DNA from: an uncultured Eubacteriales bacterium
GTDB taxonomy: Bacteria; Bacillota; Clostridia; Christensenellales; Aristaeellaceae
Direction of reading: 5' to 3'
DNA: 41,313 nucleotides
Assembly: GCA_900315675.1 (NCBI GenBank)
Contig: OMZY01000027.1
Location: 1 to 41,313 of the forward strand
Made by a program: the position numbers and the translations under genes. Below the pieces are notes generated by a model. That model worked only from the letters and a program-made list of their open reading frames with translations, had not been told where the DNA came from and ran no database searches. This document shows positions 1 to 8,137 of this stretch, piece by piece. Position 1 is the stretch's first letter. The number at the start of each line of letters is the position of its first letter.

Positions 1-94
1 GGCCTACAGAAAAAGTATATCAAACTATTCCCGCGAAATGGTCCCCGGTTTCATAACCTCATGGGTGCCTTTCGCAGAAAGGCGGAACATAAAT

Positions 95-448
95 ATGAAA
101 AAGTGGTATGACGAGGAATATGAGTTCACAGTGGAAGTGACCGGATTCCTGCGGGGCGACCATACGGAGCGATACTGCCGCAACGGGGAGGAACCCGGCG
201 ATATCTATACCTGCACCTACGGCTGCCCGGTGAATCAGGACGGGGAGGGCATCTGCTCCAAGACCATGATGATGCTCTATCCGCTGATGGAGGCAGTCCG
301 CAGCGGCGGAGACCTGGAGAACCTGGGCGGCGACAGCAAATACAGCAAGACGATTGTCTGCCCGGACGGATGCGTGATGTTCCGGCTGACCGCAAAGCCG
401 CTGGGAAATGAGAATTTTCATAAGGGAGGGTTCTGGAAAGAACCCTGA
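95..448 (+). CDS. TIGR04076-like small Cys-containing protein
   Basis: A 117-residue soluble protein with the look of the TIGR04076 family, whose function is unknown. It begins MKKWYDEEY, a typical start for that family, and has conserved cysteines in YTCTYGCPV, GICSK and VCPDGCV. The frame stays open upstream to an ATG at 38, but the ATG at 95 is preferred because AAAGGCGG lies just before it and family similarity begins there. It opens a run of same-strand single-domain genes. The product name rests on recalled family resemblance. Confidence 0.75.
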   Translation: MKKWYDEEYEFTVEVTGFLRGDHTERYCRNGEEPGDIYTCTYGCPVNQDGEGICSKTMMMLYPLMEAVRSGGDLENLGGDSKYSKTIVCPDGCVMFRLTAKPLGNENFHKGGFWKEP

Positions 449-459
449 AGGATAAAAAC

Positions 460-969
460 ATGCTGAGACTGCGACCCTACAAAGCCTGTGACGCACAGAC
501 GATCGTTTCCTGGATCGGGGATGAAACCACGTTCCGGAAATGGTGCGCAGACCGATTTGAATCCTGGCCGATTACGGCGGAGGACCTGAACCGGCACTAT
601 GACGGGATGGCTGATTCGGATTCCTTTTATGAAATGACAGCCTTCGATGATACCGGCGTGGCCGGGCATATGATCATGCGGTTCACAGATGAAAAGAAAA
701 CCATCCTGCGGTTCGGGTTTGTCATCGTGGATGATCAAAAACGCGGGATGGGCTACGGAAAGGAAATGCTGCAGCTGGCGATCCGGTATGCCTTTGATAT
801 GCTGAAAGCGGAGAAGATCACCCTGGGCGTTTTTGAGAACAATGAACCGGCCTACCGGTGCTATCTGGCAGCCGGTTTCCGGGATAAGACCGGAACGCAG
901 GCGGAGTATTACCATATCGGAAATGAAGACTGGAAATGCCTGGAACTTGAAATGGACCGACCGGAATAA
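460..969 (+). CDS. GNAT family N-acetyltransferase
   Basis: A 169-residue GNAT acyltransferase, expected to move an acetyl group from acetyl-CoA to an amine. The acetyl-CoA loop is QKRGMGYG at residues 93-100, and the C-terminal signature ENNEPAYRCYLAAGF (126-140) matches the RimJ/RimL-like branch that acts on protein N-termini or small amines. The ATG follows GAAGGAT and lies 11 bases after the previous stop, so the two genes are probably co-transcribed. The substrate cannot be read from the sequence. Confidence 0.9.
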   Translation: MLRLRPYKACDAQTIVSWIGDETTFRKWCADRFESWPITAEDLNRHYDGMADSDSFYEMTAFDDTGVAGHMIMRFTDEKKTILRFGFVIVDDQKRGMGYGKEMLQLAIRYAFDMLKAEKITLGVFENNEPAYRCYLAAGFRDKTGTQAEYYHIGNEDWKCLELEMDRPE

Positions 970-990
970 AAACCGGGAAGGGAGAAAACC

Positions 991-1890
991 ATGGAACAGA
1001 ATCCTGAGGTATATCTTTTCGGACAGATCCTGGGCACTCATTCCTTTCTGCTGAAGGATGGATTCCTGCAACCGGATGAGTATTCGGAAATCGCAGAACA
1101 GTACTTTCTGCCCGGCGGGGAGACTGGTACAGCTGCGACGGTGCTTGATTCCCTGGGCGCATCCGTGAAAATGGATGGCACCTGGATCGGCACGGAGGTG
1201 GCGCCGATGCTGAAAGCTTTTTATGCCAACAAGCAGGTGAACCTGTCATCCATGACGTTTACCGAAGATCCCGGTGTGATGGATTACGTGGTGATTGCCG
1301 GGCTGGTGCGTTCTCCCATGGGACGGTTTCAGACACTGTTTTCCACAGGAGAACGCTGGTGGAATATTCCGAAGGAAGAAGATATCGCGGGCTGCAAAGC
1401 AGCGGCGGTTGATCCTTACTTCCGGGAGGAATCCCTGCTGGCGGCAGAATTATGTCGGAAGCATGGAGTGCCTTTTGTGACGATTGACAGTCCGCACGAC
1501 TCTCCGCTGCATCAGATGGCAGCAGTCAATGTGGTTTCCAAAGAATGTGTTCCGGAGCATTATGCAGGCATGGAACCGGAAACTGTTATGGAAAAAATGC
1601 AGCAGGAAACAGAGGGGTTGACCATTATCACCCAGGGCGGGGGAGAGATGCTCTATGCCCGGAAGGGAGAACCCATTCACCGGATGAAACCATTCCAGGT
1701 GGAAGTCAGGAGTACGCTGGGAGCCGGAGACACTTTCAAGGCGGGATGCGTGTACGGATTGCTGCACGGGATGGGAGACGCGGAACTGGTGCGGTTCGCC
1801 AGCGCCTGTTCCGCCATTGCCATTTCCCGGTTTCCGCTGCCGCTGTACCCGCCGAGGCTGGAAGAGGTGCAGAAGCTACTGGAAGAATAA
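991..1890 (+). CDS. PfkB family carbohydrate kinase
   Basis: A 299-residue ribokinase-fold sugar or nucleoside kinase. The PfkB signature 2, STLGAGDTFKAGCVYG, sits near residue 240 and contains the GAGD anion hole and catalytic Asp. The N-terminal substrate region has a GGETGTAATVLDSLG stretch, equivalent to the usual GG.x.N.A...A.LG motif. GGGAAGGAG precedes the ATG. No sugar-specific partner is adjacent, so the substrate is open. It is the third gene in the tight same-strand run. Confidence 0.88.
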   Translation: MEQNPEVYLFGQILGTHSFLLKDGFLQPDEYSEIAEQYFLPGGETGTAATVLDSLGASVKMDGTWIGTEVAPMLKAFYANKQVNLSSMTFTEDPGVMDYVVIAGLVRSPMGRFQTLFSTGERWWNIPKEEDIAGCKAAAVDPYFREESLLAAELCRKHGVPFVTIDSPHDSPLHQMAAVNVVSKECVPEHYAGMEPETVMEKMQQETEGLTIITQGGGEMLYARKGEPIHRMKPFQVEVRSTLGAGDTFKAGCVYGLLHGMGDAELVRFASACSAIAISRFPLPLYPPRLEEVQKLLEE

Positions 1891-1908
1891 CACTCTACGG
1901 AGCGTAGG

Positions 1909-1938
1909 TTGCGCAGACGCATGGCCGGGCTCTATGCT
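1909..1938 (+). promoter_or_regulatory. Candidate promoter for the HTH-desulfoferrodoxin gene
   Basis: TTGCGC (1909-1914) and TATGCT (1933-1938) are separated by 18 bases, in the only sizeable gap between the PfkB gene and the HTH gene. The -35 match is moderate, so this is a candidate only. Confidence 0.4.
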
Positions 1939-1961
1939 CATTCGGAAAGGAGTGATAACGA

Positions 1962-2570
1962 ATGGATCACTATGTTACCGGAGCTGTCATCAAAGCGCTA
2001 CGTGAAAAACGCCGGATGACGCAGGCGGAACTGGCGGAAGAACTCTGCGTGAGCGACAAGACGGTTTCCAAATGGGAGACCGGAAGGGGATTTCCGGACG
2101 TGTCCCTGCTGGAACCGCTGGGAAAGGCACTGCATATTTCTGTGGCGGAGCTGCTCTGCGGACAGGCTGTCGTGAATACCAACCGGGCTTCGAATATGCT
2201 GAAAAGCAGGTTCTATGTCTGCCCTGTGTGCGGGAACGTGCTCTTCGCGAGAGGAGAAGCGGTAATCTCCTGCTGCGGGATTCAACTGCCGGCGCTGGAA
2301 ACGGAAGAACAGGATCCGGCACACAGGCTGGAAACGCAGAGGGCGGAGGACGAAATTTATGTATCCGCGGCGCATCCTATGAGCAAGGATCATTATCTGT
2401 CTTTTATCGCTTATATGACGCCGGACAGCTGTGAGATCAAAGCACTGTATCCGGAAGGCAGTGCAGAAGCACGGTTCTTTTACCGGGGCAGCGGATGGCT
2501 GTATTATTACTGCAACCGGCACGGCCTGTTCAGGCAGCGGCTGGATATCCGGAAAATGAAAAAACTGTAA
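1962..2570 (+). CDS. XRE helix-turn-helix fused to desulfoferrodoxin-like domain
   Basis: A 202-residue protein. Residues 7-65 form a Cro/CI (XRE) helix-turn-helix (MTQAELAEELCVSDKTVSKWE). The rest matches two-iron superoxide reductase (desulfoferrodoxin). A desulforedoxin-like centre uses Cys87, Cys90, Cys104 and Cys105. A superoxide-reductase-like centre has candidate ligands His121, His138 (HPM), His144 (HY), Cys184 and His187 (YCNRHGLF). The 6-, 40- and 3-residue gaps between the last four ligands agree closely with the family. The Glu-Lys normally before the first His (EKHVP) is Pro-Ala here, so catalysis may be weak and a sensing role is plausible. GGAAAGGAG precedes the ATG. DNA binding and iron binding are inferred. 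Confidence 0.85.
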   Translation: MDHYVTGAVIKALREKRRMTQAELAEELCVSDKTVSKWETGRGFPDVSLLEPLGKALHISVAELLCGQAVVNTNRASNMLKSRFYVCPVCGNVLFARGEAVISCCGIQLPALETEEQDPAHRLETQRAEDEIYVSAAHPMSKDHYLSFIAYMTPDSCEIKALYPEGSAEARFFYRGSGWLYYYCNRHGLFRQRLDIRKMKKL

Positions 2571-2586
2571 AGAAAGAGGAAGAAGC

Positions 2587-2991
2587 ATGGATTTCAGAAT
2601 CGTAGAAGGTACAGAACAAATCAGCACTGAGGAAGCCGCGGAGCTTCTGAAAACGACCTACTGGGCGGGGAACCGGCCTGCGGAGAAGATCCGGAAATCC
2701 ATGCAGCATTCCGTCTGTTACGGGATACGGTCAGAGGAGGATGATAAGCTGATCGGCTTTGCCAGGGTGATGACCGATTACGCGACAACCTATTATCTGT
2801 GCGACGTGGTCATTGATCCGGAATACCGGCACAGGGGACTGGGAAAGATGCTGATCGCTCATATTACGGCGCAGCCGGAATATGCCGGATTGCGCGGCTT
2901 TCTGATGACGCGCGACGCTCACGGGCTTTATGCGCAATACGGCTTTGTGCCGGTACAGGGCAGGGCAATGGAACGGGCACCGCAAAACTGA
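2587..2991 (+). CDS. GNAT family N-acetyltransferase
   Basis: A 134-residue short GNAT. The acetyl-CoA loop is RHRGLG at residues 81-86, after the strand LCDVVIDPEY, and the C-terminal strand reads GLYAQYGFVPV. This resembles the compact YjaB/PanM-like acetyltransferases. Its start is 16 bases after the HTH gene stop and follows AGAGGAAG, so it is probably in the same transcript and might be controlled by that HTH protein, although that is inference. The substrate is unknown. Confidence 0.88.
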   Translation: MDFRIVEGTEQISTEEAAELLKTTYWAGNRPAEKIRKSMQHSVCYGIRSEEDDKLIGFARVMTDYATTYYLCDVVIDPEYRHRGLGKMLIAHITAQPEYAGLRGFLMTRDAHGLYAQYGFVPVQGRAMERAPQN

Positions 2992-3012
2992 AGGAATGCG
3001 AGGGATACAGAA

Positions 3013-3522
3013 ATGGAAATCTGGGATCTGTATGACGAACACGGGAACAGAACCGGGGAAACCTGGGAAAGGTCCCGGATGATGGCTATGCCCGAAGGAA
3101 GGTACCACCTGGTATGCGACATCCTGATCCGGCATGGAGACGGAACATTTCTCCTGACACTCCGGGATTCCCGCAAGGAAATGTATCCCAGCTGCTGGGA
3201 AGCCAGCGCCGGAGGAGCCGCCCTGGCCGGCGAAACGCCGGAGGAGGCAGCCCGCAGGGAAATGCGGGAGGAAACCGGGCTGGAAGCGGAAATGCTGAAA
3301 CAGATCAGCATTACGCGGAATCCGGTGACGCATTCCATCGTTCATGCATTCCTGGCTGAAGTGAACTGCGCTAAGGATACGGTGCGGCTGCAGGAAGGTG
3401 AAACAGTTGACTATCAGTGGATGGAACCGGAAGCGTTCCTGAAACTGATCGGCACGGAACCTGTGCTGAAAAAACAGTATCCGCGGTATCAGCCCTATCT
3501 GGAACAGCTGGAGGTGCGCTGA
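3013..3522 (+). CDS. Nudix hydrolase (YfcD/IPP-isomerase-like)
   Basis: A 169-residue Nudix hydrolase with a perfect Nudix box, G-x5-E-x7-REUxEExGU, at residues 68-90. The N-terminal WDLYDEHGNRTGETWER strand is typical of the isopentenyl-diphosphate-isomerase-like YfcD group. It probably hydrolyses a nucleoside diphosphate-linked compound; the exact substrate cannot be told. It lies 21 bases after the GNAT stop, with a GAGGGA ribosome site. Confidence 0.9.
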   Translation: MEIWDLYDEHGNRTGETWERSRMMAMPEGRYHLVCDILIRHGDGTFLLTLRDSRKEMYPSCWEASAGGAALAGETPEEAARREMREETGLEAEMLKQISITRNPVTHSIVHAFLAEVNCAKDTVRLQEGETVDYQWMEPEAFLKLIGTEPVLKKQYPRYQPYLEQLEVR

Positions 3523-3560
3523 AGGTTCCAGGAGATGATTGGAAAAACGGAGAGAATGCA

Positions 3561-4286
3561 ATGATCGGTCTTTTGAAGGATAAAAAGGTAATTTTCTTCG
3601 ATGTGGGATATACGCTGGACATGCCTGCGTCCGGAGACTGGATGTTTACGAAGAAGTTCCTGGAACTGGCGGGAGACGGGCTGAAAAAGCGCAGCCCTGC
3701 GGAGATTGACGCAGCCCGGGAAGCCGGACTGCGCTTCCTGGCCGGGGATCATCTGGTGACCTCTGTGGAGGCGGAACGCAGGCAGTTCTTCCGGTACTAT
3801 TCGATTGTTTCAGAGCAGCTTGGACTGGGCCTGACGGATGACGTGCTGAAAGAGGCGGCGAATGACCGGGCAGGCAATATGGGAAACTATATTCCTTATC
3901 CGGGAATCGGAGAGGTGCTGGAAACGCTGAGCAAAACCCATAAGCTGGGGATTATCTCCGATACATGGCCGAGCATTGAACAGCAGCTGGAATATATCGG
4001 GGTGAGACAGTATTTTTCGTTCTGCACCTACAGCTGCTTTGTCGGCACGTTCAAACCGGATCAGCGGATGTACCTGGACGCACTGGATAAAGCCGGGGTG
4101 CCCGCGGAAAAAACGGTATTTATTGACGACAGCATACGAAACCTGGAAGGAGCGGCGGCTCTGGGTATTACGCCCATTCTGATCGCGGCCAATCCGGCTG
4201 CAGACGCAGACACTTCGTTTTTGAAAATACGGGATCTGAGGGAACTGATCCGGCCCGGCGAACAGAAATACGAAAACCATGATTGA
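3561..4286 (+). CDS. HAD family hydrolase with DVG motif I
   Basis: A 241-residue HAD-superfamily protein. Motif I is FFDVGYTLD (residues 13-21): the nucleophile Asp is present, but the usual second Asp, the general acid in phosphatases, is Gly. The C-terminal FIDDSIRNLEGAAALG is a good motif IV. An alpha-helical cap lies between them. Families with DxG often have non-standard substrates. The frame is open from 3417, overlapping the Nudix gene, but the ATG at 3561 is chosen because the fold starts there and GGAGAGAAT precedes it. Confidence 0.87.
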   Translation: MIGLLKDKKVIFFDVGYTLDMPASGDWMFTKKFLELAGDGLKKRSPAEIDAAREAGLRFLAGDHLVTSVEAERRQFFRYYSIVSEQLGLGLTDDVLKEAANDRAGNMGNYIPYPGIGEVLETLSKTHKLGIISDTWPSIEQQLEYIGVRQYFSFCTYSCFVGTFKPDQRMYLDALDKAGVPAEKTVFIDDSIRNLEGAAALGITPILIAANPAADADTSFLKIRDLRELIRPGEQKYENHD

Positions 4287-4312
4287 TTTTGGCGGGAGTA
4301 CTGATGTATAAT
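4283..4312 (+). promoter_or_regulatory. Promoter of the DUF3592-like gene
   Basis: TTGATT (4283-4288) and a perfect TATAAT (4307-4312) are spaced by 18 bases. The -35 overlaps the stop codon of the HAD gene, so a new transcript probably starts before the membrane protein. Confidence 0.65.
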
Positions 4313-4344
4313 CCCGCTAAATATTTACCGCGAGGTGAACAGAA

Positions 4345-4857
4345 ATGGAACAGAAAAAGAAGTACGGGTGGACAGCCTGGGGAATTCTGGGCTTTGTTTT
4401 TATGCCGATGGGACTGATTTTCCTGCCGATCGGGCTGAGCCTGTGGTTCAGCAAAGCCGGGCACGATCCGGAAGATCCCCTGGTGTTCCTGGCAGTATTC
4501 GGGGGAATCGGCACCATTTTCCTGCTTCTCGGACTTGCCTTCCTGTTTGTTGACCTGCGCCGAAGGGCACGCATGCGCCGGGCGTATGAAAGCGGGAATT
4601 ACGTAATGGCGAAAATAACGGACATGAAGGTGAACCCGAGCATCAACGGGACGCACGGAAGTCCGTATGTGCTGGAATGCCAGTACAAGGATCCGGATAC
4701 AGGGGTAGTCCATATCTGGTACAGCCGGAACCTGTATATGAATGTAAAGGAACTGCTGGCCTCTGATGAGGTGCCGGTATATGTTGACCGTACAGATTAC
4801 CGGATCGCGTTTGTGGATGTTGACGCGATTCTTCCGGAGATCAGCGTTCACCGGTAA
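4345..4857 (+). CDS. DUF3592-like two-helix membrane protein
   Basis: A 170-residue membrane protein. Two hydrophobic segments lie at about residues 12-34 and 47-68, followed by a basic turn (RRRARMRR) and a soluble beta-rich tail with Y-LECQYKDPDTG and VPVYVDRTDY stretches. The tail resembles DUF3592 proteins, in which such strands follow a TM hairpin. No function is known. The basic residues after the second helix suggest that the tail is cytoplasmic. GCGAGGTG precedes the start. Confidence 0.75.
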   Translation: MEQKKKYGWTAWGILGFVFMPMGLIFLPIGLSLWFSKAGHDPEDPLVFLAVFGGIGTIFLLLGLAFLFVDLRRRARMRRAYESGNYVMAKITDMKVNPSINGTHGSPYVLECQYKDPDTGVVHIWYSRNLYMNVKELLASDEVPVYVDRTDYRIAFVDVDAILPEISVHR

Positions 4858-4884
4858 GCCCAATAACCAGACGGAGGAAACCAG

Positions 4885-5649
4885 ATGAGTCAGCTGCCTT
4901 ATCATGCGGTGATTGTCGACCTTGACCGGACGCTGCTGCGGACGGATAAAACCATCTCTGAATACACGCAGGGTGTGCTGCGGGAGTGGCGGCAGGCGGG
5001 AGCTTACCTGTTTGCGGCAACGGCAAGGCCGGAAAGGGCAATTGCCGATTACCGCAGGATCATCAACTTTCATGCTGTGACCACACTGAACGGAGCAAGA
5101 ACTCTGACGCCGGAACACACCTATGAAAACGCCATTGAAACAGAGGACGCTCTGTTCATCCTGAACCAGCTCTGCGAAACAAAGGATATGGTCATTTCAG
5201 TGGAGGCTGAAAACGGCATCTACGCCAACCAGGATATTCCTGTCTGGCACCCCGCGGTGACAGACGATATCCGGGAGATTCCGAAGAAAGAGAGAATCTA
5301 TAAAATCCTGGCCAGCCATCCGGACCGCTCCGTGGAGAAAATCCGGATTGATCTGCCGGAGACAGTGTACAGTACCGTAGCGGACAAAAAGCTCCGTCAG
5401 TATATGAGCCGGACCGCCACCAAGTGGCGGGGGATTCAGCAGCTGCTGGAGAGCGTGGGGCTGAAGCCTGAACAGGCGGTTTACTTCGGAGACGATAACG
5501 ACGACCTGGAGCCGATCCGGAGATGCGGATACGGCGTGGCGGTGAGCAACGCGCTGGACTGCGTCAAAGCTGTAGCAGATGAAGTGGCGGAGAGCAATGA
5601 TGAAGACGGCGTGGCCCGGACATTGGCCAGGCTGTGGACACGCAGCTGA
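4885..5649 (+). CDS. Cof-type HAD-IIB phosphatase
   Basis: A 254-residue HAD phosphatase of the Cof/YidA type. Motif I is VDLDRTLLRTDKTIS near residue 12 (DxDxT). Motif IV is YFGDDNDDLEPIRRCGYGVAVSNA near residue 200, the hallmark of Cof proteins with a C2-type cap between. It probably dephosphorylates a sugar phosphate or a flavin or pyridoxal precursor. The C-terminal ADEVAESNDEDGVARTL is also family-typical. GACGGAGGAAACC supports the ATG. Confidence 0.9.
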   Translation: MSQLPYHAVIVDLDRTLLRTDKTISEYTQGVLREWRQAGAYLFAATARPERAIADYRRIINFHAVTTLNGARTLTPEHTYENAIETEDALFILNQLCETKDMVISVEAENGIYANQDIPVWHPAVTDDIREIPKKERIYKILASHPDRSVEKIRIDLPETVYSTVADKKLRQYMSRTATKWRGIQQLLESVGLKPEQAVYFGDDNDDLEPIRRCGYGVAVSNALDCVKAVADEVAESNDEDGVARTLARLWTRS

Positions 5650-5657
5650 TATATCAA

Positions 5658-5688
5658 GGGATTCCTCGACTTCGCTCGGAATGACACC
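5658..5688 (+). repeat. Dispersed intergenic repeat, copy 1
   Basis: The stretch GGGATTCCTCGACTTCGCTC and the GGAATGACACC after it recur almost unchanged at 10391-10422 in the same orientation. Both copies lie downstream of genes and outside reading frames, which suggests a short dispersed genomic repeat. Its core CGACTTCGCTCG can fold on itself. Confidence 0.6.
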
Positions 5689-5744
5689 TGATGCACGTCA
5701 TCCCATTCCAGGAACAAAGTGAAATTAGAAATGTCTGAAAACAG

Positions 5745-5780
5745 AGAAGCCGGGATCAGTCAATGCTGATCCCGGCTTCT
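5745..5780 (-). terminator. Terminator of the DUF2130 gene
   Basis: A perfect 15-base-pair stem (AGAAGCCGGGATCAG against its complement) closes a 6-base loop at 5760-5765. On the minus strand it is followed by CTGTTTTC. The stop codon of the minus-strand gene is inside the hairpin. Confidence 0.8.
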
Positions 5781-6976
5781 TCGAATTTATCCCGCATGGT
5801 GGGATTGCCTTTGGTCAGTTTCTTGATCGTGAGATCCTGGGCTTTATCATTGGCAAGCCGCAGCTGGTTGCCTGATTTGGTGAGGGATTCCTTCACCTTC
5901 TCCAGGTGTTTGATGGTCTCATCAATCTCACTGATAGCCTTTTCAAAATGGGACTGGGCGATCTGGTAGTTTTTGCCGAATTTATCCCGGAATTCCAGCA
6001 GCGCCTGGTCAAACTGCTGCACGTCCAGGTTCTGGCGGCGGACAAGCTCCAGCTCCCGGCGGGCCTGGATCCCGGAAAGAGCGGCGTTGCGAAGCAAAGA
6101 GATCAGCGGAATGAAGAACTGAGGCCGGATGATAAACATTTTTTCATGCCGGTACTCGGTGACAATGCCCGCATTGTACAGGTCGCTGTCCGGCTCCAGC
6201 ATAGAGACCAGAACCGCGTACTCACAGTTTTTCTTTTTGCGGTCCTTGTCCAGCTTGTCGATGAAGTCCTCGTTTTTGTGCTTCTTTTCGGTGGCGTCCG
6301 CTTCATTCTTCATTTCAAAGAGAATGGAGAGCAGAGGGAGCCCGTCCTCGGTTTCCTCCCGGTAAACAAAGTCGCCCTTGGTACCTTCCACCACTTCGTT
6401 ATCCTTTTCAAAATAAGCGCGGGGGAAGGCCATCATCCGGACCTGGTTGAACGAAATAAGACAGTGCTGCTCCAGGCTTTCGCCGATCATTTTGGTGGAC
6501 TGGCGCATTTTGAAATCCCGGTACTGCTCCACCTCGGCTTCCAGACGGGCTACCTCGGTTTTGTGAGCTTCTTTCAGGCCTTGCTCCCGGATTTCAGCGG
6601 CCTGCTTTTCCAGCCGGATCTGATCCCGCAGAGAGACAATCTCGGTTTCCTTCTGCTGGACGGCGGTCTGCACTGCCAGTTGTTCCCGGGTATCGGCGGA
6701 CCGGGCGTTTTCCTTCAGCCGAAGGATCTCCTGATCCTTCTCAAACAGATCCCGCTCACGGGCGGCAGAAAGATCAGCCAGCTGCCGGTCACGGGCAGCG
6801 GACAGCTCCGCCAGCTGCTTTTCACGGGCGGCGTCCATCTCCCTGCGGAGGGAGGCGATACGGGCGGCAAGCTCCTGATCAAACTGTTCATTGCGAACCT
6901 GGGAAACGATGGCGGCATAGCCCGCCTCGTCCACCTGAAACACCTTCCCGCAATTGGGGCATTTGATCTCGTTCAT
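5756..6976 (-). CDS. DUF2130 coiled-coil protein
   Basis: A 406-residue protein of the DUF2130 family. The N-terminal MNEIKCPNCGKVFQVDE is a short zinc-ribbon-like half (CxxC). Residues of about 30-170 are a long coiled coil rich in Glu, Arg, Ala and Gln. The C-terminal half (GTKGDFVYRE..., LFEMKNEAD, VLVSMLEPDSD) is the conserved DUF2130 domain; the ExK stretch recalls nuclease-fold proteins, but that link is my inference. Function is unknown. The start at 6976 is chosen over the upstream in-frame ATG at 7084 because GGGAGG precedes it and the family begins there. It is a lone minus-strand gene. Confidence 0.88.
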   Translation of the reverse strand: MNEIKCPNCGKVFQVDEAGYAAIVSQVRNEQFDQELAARIASLRREMDAAREKQLAELSAARDRQLADLSAARERDLFEKDQEILRLKENARSADTREQLAVQTAVQQKETEIVSLRDQIRLEKQAAEIREQGLKEAHKTEVARLEAEVEQYRDFKMRQSTKMIGESLEQHCLISFNQVRMMAFPRAYFEKDNEVVEGTKGDFVYREETEDGLPLLSILFEMKNEADATEKKHKNEDFIDKLDKDRKKKNCEYAVLVSMLEPDSDLYNAGIVTEYRHEKMFIIRPQFFIPLISLLRNAALSGIQARRELELVRRQNLDVQQFDQALLEFRDKFGKNYQIAQSHFEKAISEIDETIKHLEKVKESLTKSGNQLRLANDKAQDLTIKKLTKGNPTMRDKFEEAGISID

Positions 6977-7028
6977 CAAAATCCTCCCGGCCGGAATCCG
7001 GCGTAATACGCTTTTCTTTAAACAATTT

Positions 7029-7058
7029 ATTCTATCACAGAGGCAAAGAAAATGTCCA
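7029..7058 (-). promoter_or_regulatory. Promoter of the DUF2130 gene
   Basis: On the minus strand, TGGACA (7053-7058) and TAGAAT (7029-7034) are 18 bases apart, and the -10 is preceded by TGA, an extended -10 element. Confidence 0.55.
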
Positions 7059-7093
7059 TGAAATGAATTGTCACCCGTTATCATCGATTAAGG

Positions 7094-7123
7094 TTGACGA
7101 TTGAACAGGTGGAATGATATGAT
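7094..7123 (+). promoter_or_regulatory. Promoter of birA-bioY
   Basis: TTGACG (7094-7099) and TATGAT (7118-7123) are spaced by 18 bases, with an extended TGA before the -10. I see no clear BirA operator palindrome over it. Confidence 0.65.
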
Positions 7124-7153
7124 CTCCCGGTATGAAACGGAGGGAAAGCCTGG

Positions 7154-8137
7154 ATGTATATCAGGGAAAAGGCGCTGGCTCTGCTTGAAACCGGAGAGAC
7201 GATCTCCGGGGAGAAGCTTGCGCAGGAGCTGGGTGTGAGCCGGAACGCGGTGTGGAAAGTGATGAAACGCCTGCGGGAAGACGGCTACGGAATTGAGGCA
7301 GTGACAAACCGGGGTTACCGGCTGATTTCTGTGCCTGACGTGCTGACAGAGGCCGGAATCCGCCGATGGCTGAAAACCAGGGAGCTGGGCGGGGAGCTCG
7401 AGATCCATGACCGGCTTGATTCCACGAACAACCGGGCAAAGGCGCTGGCGGCCGCCGGGGCGAAGCACGGACTGGTGGTGATTGCGGACAGCCAGAGCGG
7501 CGGACGGGGACGGCAGGGACGCAGTTTCTACTCTCCGGATCACAGCGGCGTATACCTGACGATGATCCTCAGACCGGACTGCGCACCGGACCAGGCGGGA
7601 CTGCTGACTTCCCTGGCAGCCGTGGCTACGGCACGGGCTGTGGAAAAGACTGCGAATGTGAAGGCAGACATCAAATGGGTGAACGACCTGTATATCAGCG
7701 GCAGGAAGATCTGCGGCATCCTGTGCGAAGCAGGACTGGGTATGGAAGCCGGCAAGCTGGAATACGTGGTGGCCGGCATCGGCGTAAATACAGCCAGGAT
7801 GCAGTTTCCGCCGGAACTGCAGGAGATCGCTACCTCCATTGGAAATGAATGCGGCGAATCGCCGGACCGAAACCGGCTGATTGCTGAGATCCTGAACGAG
7901 ACGGAAGCCCTGCTGGGCGACCTGGAAACCGGGCATTTCCTGGAGGAAAGCCGGAGACGATCCAATGTGATCGGCCGGACGGTGACGGTGATTGAAGGAG
8001 AAAAACGGTATCCGGCCAAGGCGGTGGATATTGACGACCAGGGACGCCTGGTGATCGAAACCGCGGAAGGACAGACCCGGCTGAACTACGGTGAGGTCAG
8101 CCTGAAATTAAACGAGAAGAGAGACGAAGACCAATGA
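7154..8137 (+). CDS. birA: Bifunctional biotin-[acetyl-CoA-carboxylase] ligase/repressor BirA
   Basis: A 327-residue biotin protein ligase with an N-terminal winged helix (residues 1-58, SGEKLAQELGVSRNAVWKVMKRL). The ligase domain holds the biotinyl-AMP loop GRGRQGR (117-123) and KWVNDLYISGRKICGIL (174-190). An SH3-like C-terminal domain carries VIEGEKRYPAKAVDIDDQGRLVI. It activates biotin as biotinyl-AMP and attaches it to carboxylase subunits. The winged helix suggests it also represses biotin genes. It overlaps bioY by four bases (ATGA), which indicates translational coupling. Confidence 0.96.
   Translation: MYIREKALALLETGETISGEKLAQELGVSRNAVWKVMKRLREDGYGIEAVTNRGYRLISVPDVLTEAGIRRWLKTRELGGELEIHDRLDSTNNRAKALAAAGAKHGLVVIADSQSGGRGRQGRSFYSPDHSGVYLTMILRPDCAPDQAGLLTSLAAVATARAVEKTANVKADIKWVNDLYISGRKICGILCEAGLGMEAGKLEYVVAGIGVNTARMQFPPELQEIATSIGNECGESPDRNRLIAEILNETEALLGDLETGHFLEESRRRSNVIGRTVTVIEGEKRYPAKAVDIDDQGRLVIETAEGQTRLNYGEVSLKLNEKRDEDQ

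Noticed and set aside
1-56. Possible 3' end of an upstream gene
   Set aside because: More than one frame is open from the window edge (stops at 54-56 and 109-111), the pieces are too short to recognise, and none can be chosen with confidence.
7081-7153. BirA operator before birA
   Set aside because: GTTGAC and TTGAAC occur near the promoter but do not form a convincing inverted repeat with the spacing known for BirA sites.
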